64,000 nt of DNA from Halorubrum sp. DM2. Its GTDB lineage: Archaea > Halobacteriota > Halobacteria > Halobacteriales > Haloferacaceae. This document shows, piece by piece, positions 31,777 to 41,928 of this stretch. Under the pieces are notes generated by a model. The model had not been told where the DNA came from. It did not search any database and saw nothing but the letters and a program-made list of their open reading frames with translations. Positions within the stretch are counted from its first letter, which is position 1. The number at the start of each line of letters is the position of its first letter. A program made the position numbers and the translations under genes. The DNA is taken from positions 1,671,650 through 1,735,649 of the forward strand of contig NZ_LR594487.1 of NCBI RefSeq assembly GCF_901686465.1, given 5' to 3'.

Positions 31777-32595
31777 TCACTCCACGGCGATGAGGAGCTG
31801 CGAGACGTCCTCGTCGAAGGCGGCCGGGTCGGTCGCGAGCGCCTCGGCGGTCTCCGCGTCGGCCAGCTCCGTCACGAGCGTCTCCGCGTCCGCGAGGTTC
31901 GGCAGCGCGTCGTCGATCACCTCGATGAGCGGATCAGTCGGATACGCGCCGCCCGCGACGATCACGTCGGTCCCGTCGTGCCAGACGCCGAGCCGCGACT
32001 CCATCTCGACGGTCTCGGCGATCGACTGGGTCGAGCCGTCCGGAAGCGGCAGCTCCCCGTCGAGCGCGTACTCGCCCGCCAGCCGCCACGCCGTCGCGGT
32101 GTGGCCGGACCGGACCGTCGTCGTTCCCTCGTCGACGACTTCGACGTTCTCGATACCGCTGTTGCGGAGCTGCGCGCGGAACGCGTCGACCGCGGCACCC
32201 TCTACCTCCGCCATCAGCCGGTCGCGGCCGACATCGGCCGGCAGCTGGTCGACCGCGGGCCGGAGGTCGATCCGGGTGGCGAAGAAGACGACGGGCGACC
32301 CCGACGCGTCGAACGTCGCCGCGAGCGCCTCGGCGACGTCGACGTACTCGTAGACCCGCGTCCGCTCGCGGGCCCGGACCGTCACCGGCCCGTACGACTG
32401 TTCGAACACCGTACTCCGTGACTCGTCGATCTGCCGCCAGTCGTCGATCCGGTCGCTCGTCACTGTCGGCTCCGGGACCGGACCCTCCCGCGTGCCGAGA
32501 CAGCCCGCCAGTCCGAGCAGCCCGAGGCTCCCGGTCCCGGCCAGCAGCCGCCGTCGCGTGGGTCCCGCCGACCGTCTCATCGATGAGTCGTTCAT
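31777..32595 (-). CDS. haloarchaeal Tat lipoprotein (DUF6517-like)
   Basis: I start at the ATG at 32595, giving 272 residues beginning MNDSSMRRSAGPTRRRLL. The longer frame upstream runs through the opposite-strand transporter gene and is not real. The N-terminus has a twin-arginine motif and a lipobox, LGLLGLAGC, so the mature protein would be lipid-anchored outside the membrane. The rest is acidic with a regular strand pattern and resembles the haloarchaeal DUF6517 family, with no known function. It is divergent from the thiamine-type ABC transporter. Confidence 0.82.
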   Translation of the reverse strand: MNDSSMRRSAGPTRRRLLAGTGSLGLLGLAGCLGTREGPVPEPTVTSDRIDDWRQIDESRSTVFEQSYGPVTVRARERTRVYEYVDVAEALAATFDASGSPVVFFATRIDLRPAVDQLPADVGRDRLMAEVEGAAVDAFRAQLRNSGIENVEVVDEGTTTVRSGHTATAWRLAGEYALDGELPLPDGSTQSIAETVEMESRLGVWHDGTDVIVAGGAYPTDPLIEVIDDALPNLADAETLVTELADAETAEALATDPAAFDEDVSQLLIAVE

Positions 32596-32712
32596 GCCGA
32601 TCCGGAGGGCGGGACCGGGCAAAGCGGTGTCGGCAACGGTGTCGCCGCCGACGGGTCGACGACGACGCGACGGACACGGATCCCTTATGTAACCACCGAG
32701 TACAATAACCGA

Positions 32713-33969
32713 GTGATGACCACCGACGAGAGCGAGACGCGGCGGCGACGCGCCCGGCCACACACCCGACGGCGGTTCCTGACGGCGGCCGGGGCCGCGG
32801 GGGCCGCCGCGCTGGCGGGCTGTAGCGCCGAGCAGGTCGACGACGGCGACGGGAACGACGGGGGCGACGGAAACGGAGGCGACGGCGACGGAGGCGGCGG
32901 GAACGATACCGACGGGGACGACGGCGGCGACGGCGACGACGAGCCGCCGACGCTGACCGTCGCCACCTACACCAACTTCATCGACGCGCCCTCCGTGAGC
33001 CCCGGCGAGTGGCTCAAAGAGGAGTTCGAGAGCCGGTACGACGCCGAGTTGGAGTGGGCGACGCCCGACAACGAGGTGAACTACTACGTCGAGCGCGCGG
33101 CCTCGGGAGCCGGCATCGACGCCGACCTCTACGTGGGACTCACCACGGAGGACCTCGTACGCGTCGACGAACAGCTCGACGGCGACCTGTTCGCCGAGCG
33201 GGGCGCGGTCGACGGGTTCGACGACGTGCGAGAGGGACTCCTGTTCGATCCGTTCGACCGGGCGGTCCCGTTCGACACCGGCTACGTGAGCCTCGTCTAC
33301 GACGGGACCACGATGGAGGCCCCGGAGACGTTCGACGGGCTGCTCGACGACGAACACGCGGGCGCACTCATCGCGCAGAACCCCGGCGGGTCCTCGACCG
33401 GCCGGGCGTTCCTCCTCCACACGATCAGCCGCTTCGGCGACGGCGGCGTCGCGAGCGACGGCGACGGAGAGGCGATCGAGGGCGAGGACGGCGACGCCGA
33501 CTACGACTACCTCGACTACTGGGCGGACCTCCAGGCGAACGACGTGCGCGTCTTGGGCGACTGGGACGAGGCGTACACCGCTTGGAGCAACGGAGAAGCG
33601 CCGATGGTCGTCTCGTACTCGACCGATCAGGTGTTCGCGGACATGGAGGGACAGGACCTCGAGAAACACCAGATCCGATTCCTGAACGATCAGGCGTACG
33701 CGAACCCGGAGGGGATGGCCGTCTTCGCCGACGCCGACGAACCCGACCTCGCCCGGCAGTTCATGTCGTTCATGCTGGAGCCGGACGTACAGGGCGAGAT
33801 CGCCCAGCGCAACGTCGCGTTCCCCGCGACCGGAAACGCCGAGCTGCCGAGCGACTACGCCGAGCTGGCACAGGAGCCGGCCGACCCGGTGACGTTCACC
33901 TACGACGAGCTCCAAGGCTCGGTCGACGCGTGGGTCGAGGCCTGGGAGCGGCAGTTCGCCGGGAACTAA
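32713..33969 (+). CDS. thiamine-type ABC transporter substrate-binding lipoprotein
   Basis: The 418-residue protein has a Tat signal (THTRRRFLT-like, RRRF) with lipobox AALAGC. An Asp/Gly-rich linker follows, then a type II binding protein beginning LTVATYTNFIDAPSVSPG. DADLYVGLTTEDLVRV and VPFDTGYVSLVYD match the TbpA/ThiB branch. It would capture thiamine or a phosphorylated form at the cell surface. A second ATG at 32716 is equally possible. The permease and ATPase genes follow. I found no TPP riboswitch (THI box) in the leader. Confidence 0.82.
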   Translation: MMTTDESETRRRRARPHTRRRFLTAAGAAGAAALAGCSAEQVDDGDGNDGGDGNGGDGDGGGGNDTDGDDGGDGDDEPPTLTVATYTNFIDAPSVSPGEWLKEEFESRYDAELEWATPDNEVNYYVERAASGAGIDADLYVGLTTEDLVRVDEQLDGDLFAERGAVDGFDDVREGLLFDPFDRAVPFDTGYVSLVYDGTTMEAPETFDGLLDDEHAGALIAQNPGGSSTGRAFLLHTISRFGDGGVASDGDGEAIEGEDGDADYDYLDYWADLQANDVRVLGDWDEAYTAWSNGEAPMVVSYSTDQVFADMEGQDLEKHQIRFLNDQAYANPEGMAVFADADEPDLARQFMSFMLEPDVQGEIAQRNVAFPATGNAELPSDYAELAQEPADPVTFTYDELQGSVDAWVEAWERQFAGN

Positions 33970-33996
33970 GCGCGTGAGCGACGAGAGGCCGAGCGC

Positions 33997-35859
33997 GTGA
34001 CCGAACGCGACGACGGACGGACGACGACCGACGAGGGGCGCGAGACCGCCAACGACGAGCGGGCGACGACCGACGCCGACCTCGTCGCTCGCCTCCGTGG
34101 CGGGATCGAGGCGCGCGCGCTGACCGCGCTCGCGGTCCTCACCAGCCTCACGCTCGTCGTCGCGTTCTACTACCCGACCGCGACGGTCCTCGTCGAGGCG
34201 GTCGTCGTCGACGGCGCATTCACCCTCGGCGTCTTCGCCGAGATCCTCACCGACCCGTTCTACTTCGGCGAGTTCGCGCGCCTGCTCCGCGGGGAGTCAC
34301 CGCTCGCGGTCGCGCGGGCCCTGCTCTCGCCGGAGCGCCGGCTGGGGATCGTCGGGTTCACCGCGTATCAGGCGGTCCTCTCGACGGTCGCGAGCGTCGC
34401 CCTCGGCCTCCCTGCCGCCTACCTCCTCGCGCGCTTCGAGTTTCCGGGCCGGAAGACGCTGCGCTCGCTGACCATCGTTCCGTTCGTCCTCCCGTCGATC
34501 ATGGTCGCCGTCGGGTTCGTCGCCACCTTCGGGCAGAACGGCACCCTGAACGCCGCCCTCTCCGCTCTCAGGCTGCCGCGAGTCGACCTCATGTTCACCC
34601 TCGAAGCCGTGGTGATCGCCCACGCGTTCTACAACGCGCCGCTCGTGGCGCGCGTGACGACCGCGGCGTGGGAGTCGGTGGACGCGAGCGCGGTCGAGAC
34701 CGCCCGGAGCCTCGGGGCCGGCCCGGTGCGGGCGTTCGTCGACGTCGTCGCGCCGCAGGTGTACCCGGCCGTGCTGACGGGCGCGGCGCTCACCTTCGTG
34801 TTCACGTTCGGCACGTTCCCCATCGTCCTCGCGCTCGGCGGGTTCCAGCTTGCGACGGTGGAGGTGTTCGTCTACCGGCTGGTGCGCGACCTGAGCTACG
34901 CCGAGGCCGCCGCGCTGGCGATCGTCGAACTCGTCGTCTCGCTCGGGGTCCTGCTCGCGTACCTCCGCTACGAGGCCCGGAACGCGACCAACACGCGGGG
35001 CGCTCGTCCCCTACCGCGCCGGTCGCTCGTCCCGCCGTCGCGCTCCCTCCGCGAGCTGCTGCCGCGGGCCGGGCTGGCGGTCTACGCCGTCGTCGCCGGG
35101 GTCGTCTTCCTCGCGCCGATCGCGTCGATGGTGCTCGCGTCCGTGACGGGCGGCGACGGCGCGCTCACGCTCGACCACTACCGGTTCCTGATCGAGCGCC
35201 AGCAGACGGGGGCGGCGTTTCAGGTGCGGCCGTGGCCCGCGATCCGAAACTCGCTGGCGTTCGCGGGGGCCGCGACCCTGCTCGCGCTCCCGATGGGCGT
35301 CGTCGTCGCGGTGTTGACCACCCGCCGGTACCGCGGTCGGACGCTGGTCGACGCGGCCGCGATGGCTCCGCTGGCGGTCTCCGGGATCATCGTCGGTCTC
35401 GGACTGTTGCGGGGGCTCGTGTTCGGCGTCGAGATCGGGGGGTGGCGGATCGCCGCGAGCGGCGCGGCGGCCATCGTCGTCGCGCACGCGGTCGCGGGCT
35501 ACCCGTTCGTCGTACGCACCGTCTCGCCCGGGCTCTCGGGGCTGGATCGGTCGCTCGTCGAGTCGGCGCGGGCGCTCGGCGCGTCGCGGGCGCGGGTGAT
35601 CCGCGACGTGGAACTCCCCTTGGTCTGGCCGGCGGTCGTCGCGGGCGCGGCGTTCGCGTTCGCGATATCGATCGGGGAGTTCACCTCGACCGTGGTGTTG
35701 GCGACCGGGGCCGACGCGTACACGATGCCCGTCGCGATCGAACGGTTCATCGGGCGGCGGCTCGGACCGGCGACCGCCATGGGCGTCGTCCTGCTGGTCG
35801 TCACCGGACTCAGCTTCGTCGTCATCGAGCGGCTCGGAGGTGAACACCGTGGGCTCTGA
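33997..35859 (+). CDS. ABC transporter permease, fused two-domain ThiP type
   Basis: This 620-residue membrane protein starts at GTG. It contains two binding-protein-dependent permease units in one chain, each with the EAA-type loop: ETARSLGAGPVRAFVDVVAP near 230 and ESARALGASRARVIRDVELP near 525. About 12 membrane helices are expected. The fusion is typical of thiamine (ThiP) and iron (FbpB) importers. It lies 27 bp after the binding-protein gene and overlaps the ATPase gene by 20 bp, so all three form one operon. Confidence 0.88.
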   Translation: MTERDDGRTTTDEGRETANDERATTDADLVARLRGGIEARALTALAVLTSLTLVVAFYYPTATVLVEAVVVDGAFTLGVFAEILTDPFYFGEFARLLRGESPLAVARALLSPERRLGIVGFTAYQAVLSTVASVALGLPAAYLLARFEFPGRKTLRSLTIVPFVLPSIMVAVGFVATFGQNGTLNAALSALRLPRVDLMFTLEAVVIAHAFYNAPLVARVTTAAWESVDASAVETARSLGAGPVRAFVDVVAPQVYPAVLTGAALTFVFTFGTFPIVLALGGFQLATVEVFVYRLVRDLSYAEAAALAIVELVVSLGVLLAYLRYEARNATNTRGARPLPRRSLVPPSRSLRELLPRAGLAVYAVVAGVVFLAPIASMVLASVTGGDGALTLDHYRFLIERQQTGAAFQVRPWPAIRNSLAFAGAATLLALPMGVVVAVLTTRRYRGRTLVDAAAMAPLAVSGIIVGLGLLRGLVFGVEIGGWRIAASGAAAIVVAHAVAGYPFVVRTVSPGLSGLDRSLVESARALGASRARVIRDVELPLVWPAVVAGAAFAFAISIGEFTSTVVLATGADAYTMPVAIERFIGRRLGPATAMGVVLLVVTGLSFVVIERLGGEHRGL

Positions 35860-37015
35860 CCGCACCGACTCGTCCGACCCCGACGCCCCGGATCCCGACG
35901 CCCCCGTCGCCGTCGAACTCGACGGCGTGACGAGACGCTACGGCGACGCGACCGCCGTCGACGGCGTGAGCCTGCGGGTGCGCGAGGGGGAGTTCTTCAC
36001 GCTCGTCGGCCCCTCCGGCTGCGGGAAGACGACCACGCTCCGCCTGATCGCGGGGTTCGAGGACCCCTCGGCGGGGACGGTCCGCTTCGCCGGCGAGTCG
36101 GTCGCGGGCGTCCCCCCGGAGCGGCGCGACGTGGGCGTCGTCTTCCAGAGCTACGCGCTGTTCCCGCACATGACCGTCGGCGAGAACGTCGCGTACGGAC
36201 TCAACTTCGCCGACCCGCCCGAGGGGGTCACGCGCGACGAGCGCGTCGCCGACCTCCTCGAACTGGTCGATCTCCCGGACGCGGCCGACCGCGACCCGGA
36301 GAGCCTCTCGGGCGGCCAACAGCAGCGGGTCGCGATGGCCCGCGCGCTCGCGCCCGGTCCCGACGTGCTCCTCTTAGACGAGCCAATGAGCGCGCTCGAC
36401 GCCCGCCTCCGGGAGCGGCTCCGCGCGCAGGTCAAGCGGATCCAGTCGGAACTCGGGATTACGACGATATACGTCACCCACGACCAGGAGGAGGCGCTCG
36501 CCGTCTCCGACCGCGTCGCCGTGATGCGCGACGGGACGCCCGAGCAGGTGGCCGCGCCCCGGGCCGTCTACCGCGAGCCGGCGACTCGGTTCGTCGCGGA
36601 GTTCGTCGGCGACAACAACGTCTTCGCGGGAGCGGTCCGCGCCGCCCCCGCCGACGGCGAGTTCGCGGTCGACATCGACGACACGGACGCCACACTCCGA
36701 GTTGGAGTCGACGACGAACTCGACGCCGTCCCCGAACCCGGCGACCGCGTCGCCTTCTGCGTGCGCCCGGAACACCTCCGGGTCGCGGGGGACGCGAGCG
36801 CGACGGACGACGCGGCCGCGACGCGCAACGGCGCGGAGAACGCGCTGCGCGCGACCGTCGCCAGCGCTGAGTTCCTCGGTGAGACGACGAGAGTCACCCT
36901 CGACTGGGGCGACCGCGAACTGCTCGTCCGCGCCGTCGACCCCCTCGACGGCGAGGTTACCGTCTCGTTCGACCCCGCTGACGCGCACGTGATCGAGGTC
37001 GGATCTCGGCGGTAG
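35840..37015 (+). CDS. ABC transporter ATPase (ThiQ/PotA type)
   Basis: The 391-residue ATPase has Walker A GPSGCGKTT near 56-64, signature LSGGQQQRVAMARAL near 155, Walker B VLLLDEPMSALD near 177, and H-loop VTHDQEEAL near 212. A C-terminal TOBE-like domain follows from about 270. It starts at a GTG inside the end of the permease gene; a second GTG nine bases on is possible. The TOBE domain places it with PotA/UgpC-like importers. With its neighbours, thiamine is the likeliest cargo. Confidence 0.9.
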   Translation: MNTVGSDRTDSSDPDAPDPDAPVAVELDGVTRRYGDATAVDGVSLRVREGEFFTLVGPSGCGKTTTLRLIAGFEDPSAGTVRFAGESVAGVPPERRDVGVVFQSYALFPHMTVGENVAYGLNFADPPEGVTRDERVADLLELVDLPDAADRDPESLSGGQQQRVAMARALAPGPDVLLLDEPMSALDARLRERLRAQVKRIQSELGITTIYVTHDQEEALAVSDRVAVMRDGTPEQVAAPRAVYREPATRFVAEFVGDNNVFAGAVRAAPADGEFAVDIDDTDATLRVGVDDELDAVPEPGDRVAFCVRPEHLRVAGDASATDDAAATRNGAENALRATVASAEFLGETTRVTLDWGDRELLVRAVDPLDGEVTVSFDPADAHVIEVGSRR

Positions 37016-37033
37016 ACCACCTTCTCTACTTTT

Positions 37034-37335
37034 GCGGTGGCGCGCGCCTCCGAGGCCGCCTCGCGGCCGAGGAGCGTCGCGCGAGGGAGTCGCTGGCGGT
37101 CGAGCGAAGCGAAGACCGCCAGCGACGAGGCTGGGGAGGTGTGAGGTGCGGTTGCTGTGCGGGGTGGGACTCGAAGGGGCAGTCGGGAGGCGGGCAGAGG
37201 CGACGCAAGCAGCGTGGCGCTACGCGCCACGGGCAGCCGGCGGCAAAGCCGCCGGCGACACCGCAGGAACGAGCGAAGCGAGTGACGAGGAGCACAGCGA
37301 GCGTCTGCCCGCCTCCCGGCTGGGGCTTCGGCGGT
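37034..37335 (+). repeat. structured intergenic element, copy 1
   Basis: This copy lies between the convergent ABC ATPase and TFS-like genes. It begins GCGGTGGCGCGCGCC and ends CTGGGGCTTCGGCGGT. Inside are three stem-loops: GGCCGC/GCGGCC, GCTGGCGGTC/GACCGCCAGC, and a long outer stem GGGAGGCGGGCAGA/TCTGCCCGCCTCCC. The linkers GACGAGGCTGGGGAGG and GGGACTCGAAGGGGCAGTC are almost identical in the other copies. The distal arm holds two extra GC-rich hairpins. A second copy of the tail, CTGGGGCTTCGGCGGTC, follows at 37364-37380. Confidence 0.8.
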
Positions 37336-37449
37336 CTCGGTCACAACGTCAGCTTCGTAGTAGCTGGGGCTTCGGCGGTCGTGTCCGTAGCAGTAACCGT
37401 CTCGTAGCGAACGACGGGGAATCCGACCGATTTCACACGACACCCCTGA

Positions 37450-37764
37450 TCACTCACGCCACTTGTGGCCGCACTCGACGCAGGTGAACAGCCGGACCTC
37501 GTAGGAGCCGCCCGGCTTCGGCATCATCTCGGAGGTGGCCCGGTCGCTGTCACAGTCGGCCGCCGGACACGGCTCCTGTACCGTCTCGGCGGAGTCCTGC
37601 GTCGCGTCGGCCACGGCGGGCGCGCCGTCGTCCCGCTGTCCGTCCCGGGTCGCCATCGCCGCTTCCGCCCGCGAGTCCCGGGGCTCCTCGTTCTCGCAGG
37701 AGCGACACACCCACCTGTCGCCGTCCGTGTGCATCATCGAGCCGCACTCGTCACAGAACTTCAT
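37450..37764 (-). CDS. TFS/RPA12-like zinc-ribbon protein lacking the acidic hairpin
   Basis: The ATG at 37764 gives 104 residues beginning MKFCDECGSMMHTDGDRWVC, the N-terminal ribbon of archaeal RNA polymerase cleavage factor TFS. The C-terminal ribbon has CPAADC and CVECGHKWRE. In TFS the loop between these Cys pairs carries Asp-Glu, which stimulates transcript cleavage. Here the loop reads MPKPGGSYEVRLFTC, so Asp-Glu is replaced by Gly-Ser. The protein may therefore bind polymerase without cleaving, as divergent TFS paralogues do. The frame is open upstream, but those residues are unrelated. Confidence 0.85.
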   Translation of the reverse strand: MKFCDECGSMMHTDGDRWVCRSCENEEPRDSRAEAAMATRDGQRDDGAPAVADATQDSAETVQEPCPAADCDSDRATSEMMPKPGGSYEVRLFTCVECGHKWRE

Positions 37765-37897
37765 ATGAAGTCGAAATACGCGGCCGTCGGATATACCTGT
37801 TAACTTCCGATCCGCGGCGGAGTTCCGGCAACCGCTTGGAGGCGTCCGATCGGGCACACGCCGACACCTCTTACCGCACCGACCCGTTAGGTCGCGT

Positions 37898-38155
37898 ATG
37901 GCCTCCGAGTCGTGCGACGTCTGCGAGCGGTCCGTGCGGATCGCCGGCGGGATCGGCGACCTGTGGAACTTCGCATTCGAGTCGACGCAGGGACTGACCT
38001 TAGAACTCACCGACGGCTCGGAGTTCTTCCTCTGTTTCGACTGTATGGAGCGGCTCCCGGACGATCACGAACCGACCGCCGAAGACGTGGCCGACCTCCG
38101 CGAGCGCACCGATCCGATCGAAGACGACGGCAACCACTTCTGGCACTGGGGCTGA
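37898..38155 (+). CDS. small haloarchaeal protein with paired cysteines
   Basis: This 85-residue protein has C6-D-V-C9 near the start and FFLCFDCMERLP near residue 48, so four cysteines could hold zinc. The C-terminus is acidic and ends HFWHWG. It looks like one of the many small haloarchaeal zinc-finger proteins with no assigned role. It is divergent from the TFS-like gene, with about 130 bp between starts. Confidence 0.7.
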   Translation: MASESCDVCERSVRIAGGIGDLWNFAFESTQGLTLELTDGSEFFLCFDCMERLPDDHEPTAEDVADLRERTDPIEDDGNHFWHWG

Positions 38156-38208
38156 CACGGGGCGGTCTCCGAATCCGGCCGAAGCGGTTCAGAAAAGCGC
38201 CGATCGCG

Positions 38209-40638
38209 TCAGTGCTCGCCCGACCGCTCGTCCGACTCCTCGCCGACCTCGGGCGTCGTCGGCTCCGGCTCGACACCGGTGTCGGCGGGCGTCGCGGTCG
38301 CGTCGGTGACGTCGTTCGACCGCGCGCCGCTCCCGAACAGCCGGTTGAGGAGTCCGCGGTCGCTCCGCGGTTCGGCGAGCAGCACGGAGCAGTTCACCTC
38401 GCCGAGCACGTCCAACACGAGCGACCCCCGCACCAGCCGCGAGAGCAGTCCCTTCTGTGTCGCCCCGATGATCAGCATCGTCGCGTCGCGGGCGGCGCGC
38501 TCGATGCTGGTCTCGACGTCGCCGGTCTCGATCCGGAGCGTCGCGTCCGAGAGGTCGTGCGCGTCGGCCCACTCGGAGAGGAACGCGCGGCCCGCCTCCT
38601 CCTCGCCCGCCTCGGTGACGTGGAGCAGCGTGACCTCGCCGTCGAACTCGACCTGGAGCATCTTCGCCACCGCGCCGGAGAGATCCGAGGCCGGACCGCC
38701 GGCCGTCGGCACGAGGATGCGCGAGGGGTCGAACCCGCGGTCGCGGAACACGAGGAAGTCGGAGGGCAGCGAGTACGCCAGCTCGTCGATGGCGGACTCG
38801 GCGCGCCCCGGAGCCCCGTGGGAGTCCTCGCCCCAGCCCATCACGGTCATGTCGGCCCCGTAGGTGCGCGCGGCGTCGAACACCTCCTCGAACACGCGGT
38901 GCGATAAGACGACGTGGGTCTCGACGTCGACGCCGAACGTCTCGGCGTCGTCGCGAGCCTTGTCAAGCAGGCTGTGTGCCGCCTCGTGTGCGCCGCGGTC
39001 GCGCGCCGCCTCCAGCGAGGTCTGGTCGGGCACGTTCGCGATGTTGACCGCGACGACGGTCCCGTTCCGCTGCTTGGCGATGGCCGACGCGAGCGTGATC
39101 AGGTGTTCCTCAGTGCGGGGGTTCGCGATCGGCACCATCACGCGGTAGTCGTCCCCGCTCGGCTGGACCGACGTGGCGGCCGACACGGCGGCCTTCGGCA
39201 GGTCGTCGGAGCGGTCGAGGATCCACGTCCCCAACACGCCGCGCGCCTCCACCTTTCCGCGGGCATACAGCAGATACCAGAGGAGCGCGAAGGCGACGAG
39301 GCCGCCGGAGATGGCGATGATCCGCGGTTCAATGTAGACGATCAGCGCGAACGACGACAGCGCACCGATTATCGGCACGGCGGGGTAGAGGGGGACCTCG
39401 AAGTCGGGGTCGTACCCCTCGACCTCCGACTCGCGCATCACGATCAGCGCGATGTTGAGCAGGCCGTAGACGATGAGGTGGAGCACGGAGCCCATCGCCG
39501 ACAGCGACTCGACGCCCCCGGCGACGAGGAAGAGGATGATGAGCGCCCCGGTGAGCGCGATCGACTTGTAGGGCGTCCCGAACCGCTCATGGATCTCGTT
39601 GAGCTTCGGGGTGACGATCTTCTCGCGGCCCATCGCGAAGTTGATCCGCGACGACGAGAGGATGGAGGCGTTCGCCGACGAGGCGGTCGCGAGCAGCCCG
39701 CCGATCAGGAGCATGCCGGCACCGACCGCGCCGAGCGAGTAGCCGAACACCTCGTAGTTGCCGAACAGCAGTCTGGCGGCGTCGACGACCGCGGTCTCGT
39801 TGTTCGCGACGAGTTCGTTCGGCACCGCCGCGAGCAGCACCAGCAGGAACAGCGCGTACACGACCGTGACGATCACGACCGAGCCGAGGACCGCGAGCGG
39901 GAGGTTCCGACCCGGGTCCTTGATCTCTTCCGCGACCGACGTGATCTGGACGAACCCCAGATACGAGACGAAGATGATCCCGGTCACCGGGAGGATCTGG
40001 CTCGTCGTGCCCGGGGGCGCGAGCGGCCGCAGCGAGTCCATGTCGGCGTTCAGCAGGCCGACGACGGTGAAGACGGCGAGGATGCCCAGAAGCGACATCA
40101 CGATGACGATCTGGAGGCCGCCGGTCTCCTTCGCGCCGAAGTAGTTGACCGCGATGAAAAGCAGCGCGCCGGCCAGCCCGATCACCTGCGCCGCCTCCAG
40201 CGTGACGGGACCGAGCCCGACCGGATCGAGGCCGACGAGCGCGTTGACGTACTCGCCGAAGCCGTACATGTAGAACGCGGAGGCGAAGGCGAGTCCGAGC
40301 CAGTTCGCCCAGCCGGCGATCGACCCGAACAGCGGGCCGAGCGCGCGGTTGACGTAGAAGTACGCACCGCCGGACTTCGGCATCGCCGTCCCGAGTTCGG
40401 AGGCGGACAGCGCGGTGAACAGTGCGATCACGCCGCCGAGGACGAACGTGAACGCGGCGAGGGGGCCGGCGCGGGCGACCGCGGTGCCGGGCAGGACGAA
40501 GATGCCCGCGCCGATCATCGTCCCGATCCCGATGGTGAGCGCCGCGAGCGGCCCGAGGTCCTTCGCCAGTTCCTCGTCTCCGCTCACGGCGGGCCACCTC
40601 GGGCGGTTGTGACTCTCCGGGCGTGTATCATACCACAT
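38209..40638 (-). CDS. APC-family amino acid permease fused to two UspA domains
   Basis: The 809-residue protein begins with a 12-helix APC transporter; [20 protein letters not shown] near 38-57 is the helix 1 substrate motif. From about 490 two universal-stress domains follow: [17 protein letters not shown] and [17 protein letters not shown], the second with the ATP-type GxxxxG...S ending. The permease probably imports an amino acid, with the UspA part as a nucleotide-sensing regulator. The ATG at 40638 lies 25 bp from a TTTATAC box. A GTG at 40587 with GAGGTGG before it is the alternative start. Confidence 0.9.
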   Translation of the reverse strand: MWYDTRPESHNRPRWPAVSGDEELAKDLGPLAALTIGIGTMIGAGIFVLPGTAVARAGPLAAFTFVLGGVIALFTALSASELGTAMPKSGGAYFYVNRALGPLFGSIAGWANWLGLAFASAFYMYGFGEYVNALVGLDPVGLGPVTLEAAQVIGLAGALLFIAVNYFGAKETGGLQIVIVMSLLGILAVFTVVGLLNADMDSLRPLAPPGTTSQILPVTGIIFVSYLGFVQITSVAEEIKDPGRNLPLAVLGSVVIVTVVYALFLLVLLAAVPNELVANNETAVVDAARLLFGNYEVFGYSLGAVGAGMLLIGGLLATASSANASILSSSRINFAMGREKIVTPKLNEIHERFGTPYKSIALTGALIILFLVAGGVESLSAMGSVLHLIVYGLLNIALIVMRESEVEGYDPDFEVPLYPAVPIIGALSSFALIVYIEPRIIAISGGLVAFALLWYLLYARGKVEARGVLGTWILDRSDDLPKAAVSAATSVQPSGDDYRVMVPIANPRTEEHLITLASAIAKQRNGTVVAVNIANVPDQTSLEAARDRGAHEAAHSLLDKARDDAETFGVDVETHVVLSHRVFEEVFDAARTYGADMTVMGWGEDSHGAPGRAESAIDELAYSLPSDFLVFRDRGFDPSRILVPTAGGPASDLSGAVAKMLQVEFDGEVTLLHVTEAGEEEAGRAFLSEWADAHDLSDATLRIETGDVETSIERAARDATMLIIGATQKGLLSRLVRGSLVLDVLGEVNCSVLLAEPRSDRGLLNRLFGSGARSNDVTDATATPADTGVEPEPTTPEVGEESDERSGEH

Positions 40639-40793
40639 TTCTCTGCTCTGTTCGTATAAACCCGGTTGATCCGGTCGACCGCGCCGTCTTCGGAAGCCGG
40701 GGCCGCCTCCGAGAGGAGCGAGCCGAATCGGATTGCGCCTTTTGAGCGGAACACAAGGTCCATACCCTCACGCGTCCCGGTACGATCTAACAG

Positions 40794-41912
40794 GTGGATC
40801 CCGTGACGAAGAAACGCGAATACCGCGACGACTACGACGACAAGACGCTGTACATCCCCGGCCCGACGGAGGTCCGCGAGGACGTGATCGAGGCGATGAC
40901 GGAATCGACGTTCGGCCACCGGATGGACCGGATGACCGATCTGTACACCACCATCGTCGAGGACACGAAGGAGTTCCTCGGCACCGACAACGAGGTCGTC
41001 ATCCTCACCGGCTCCGGCACGGAGTTCTGGGAGGCGACGACGCTCAACCTCGTCGACGAGCACGTCCTCGTCCCGACCTGCGGCGCGTTCAGCGAGCGCT
41101 ACGCCAACGTCGCCGAGCGGCTCGGCAAGGACGTCACCCGGCTGGAGTACGAGTGGGGCGAGGCCGTCAAGCCCGAGGACGTCCGCGAGGCGATCGAGTC
41201 CGCCGACGTGCACTACGACATGGTCGCCGGCGTGATGAACGAGTCGTCGACGGGCGTCCGCAATCCGATCGAGGAGATCGGCGACGTACTCAAAGAGTAC
41301 CCGGACACCTACTTCGCGGTCGACGCCGTCTCCTCGCTCGGCGGCGACTACGTCGACATCGACGCCCACGGCATCGACGCGATCTTCGCGTCCACCCAGA
41401 AGGCGTTCGCGATGCCCCCGGGACTCGCCGTCTGCGTCGTCAGCGACGACGCCTACGACCGCGAGACCGAGAAGGGCGACTCCTCGTGGTACGGCGGCTT
41501 CCGCCGCACGATCGACTACTACGACCGGAAGGGGCAGACTCACTCGACGCCCGCGATCCCGGTCATGCTAGCGTACCGCAAGCAGATGAAACACATGCTG
41601 GCGGAGGGCCACCGCGCCCGCGACGAGCGCCACCGCGAGATGATGGAATACGTCCACGACTGGGCCGACGAGCACTTCGCGATGTTCCCCGAGGCGGGGT
41701 ACGAGTCGCAGACGGTCGCCTGTATCGAGAACACGCGGGGGATCGACGTGGCCGCGACCATCGAGGAAGTGAGCGAGGAGTACGACATGGCCTTCTCGAA
41801 CGGCTACGGCGACATCGGCGAGGAGACGTTCCGGATCGGCCACATGGGCGAACACACCGTCGAGAGCGTGAAGGAACTCACCGACGCCATCGAGGACGTG
41901 GCGGACCTCTGA
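40794..41912 (+). CDS. class V aminotransferase (alanine-glyoxylate/serine-pyruvate type)
   Basis: The 372-residue PLP enzyme starts at GTG. YIPGPTEVREDV and FGHRMDRM are the usual N-terminal motifs. ILTGSGTEFWEA binds the cofactor phosphate, FAVDAVSSLGG has the PLP-facing Asp, and FASTQKAFAMPPG carries the Schiff-base lysine. It probably moves an amino group between alanine or serine and glyoxylate or pyruvate; phosphoserine aminotransferase is less likely. It is transcribed alone, divergent from the permease-UspA gene. Confidence 0.9.
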   Translation: MDPVTKKREYRDDYDDKTLYIPGPTEVREDVIEAMTESTFGHRMDRMTDLYTTIVEDTKEFLGTDNEVVILTGSGTEFWEATTLNLVDEHVLVPTCGAFSERYANVAERLGKDVTRLEYEWGEAVKPEDVREAIESADVHYDMVAGVMNESSTGVRNPIEEIGDVLKEYPDTYFAVDAVSSLGGDYVDIDAHGIDAIFASTQKAFAMPPGLAVCVVSDDAYDRETEKGDSSWYGGFRRTIDYYDRKGQTHSTPAIPVMLAYRKQMKHMLAEGHRARDERHREMMEYVHDWADEHFAMFPEAGYESQTVACIENTRGIDVAATIEEVSEEYDMAFSNGYGDIGEETFRIGHMGEHTVESVKELTDAIEDVADL

Positions 41913-41928
41913 GTCGGCCGCCCCGCAG

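Noticed and set aside
32596-32712. TPP riboswitch before the thiamine-type transporter
   Set aside because: No CUGAGA or ACCUGA THI-box elements are visible, and the TATA box lies too close to the start for a structured leader.
31777-33915. Very long minus-strand reading frame (712 codons) across the lipoprotein and the substrate-binding protein genes
   Set aside because: Only its last 272 codons form a protein with Tat signal and lipobox. The rest is the antisense of the transporter binding-protein gene, an artefact of high GC.
38914-40659. Plus-strand frame of 581 codons opposite the permease-UspA gene
   Set aside because: The product is Arg/Asp/Glu-rich with no hydrophobic core, while the opposite strand encodes a clear 12-helix transporter with UspA domains.
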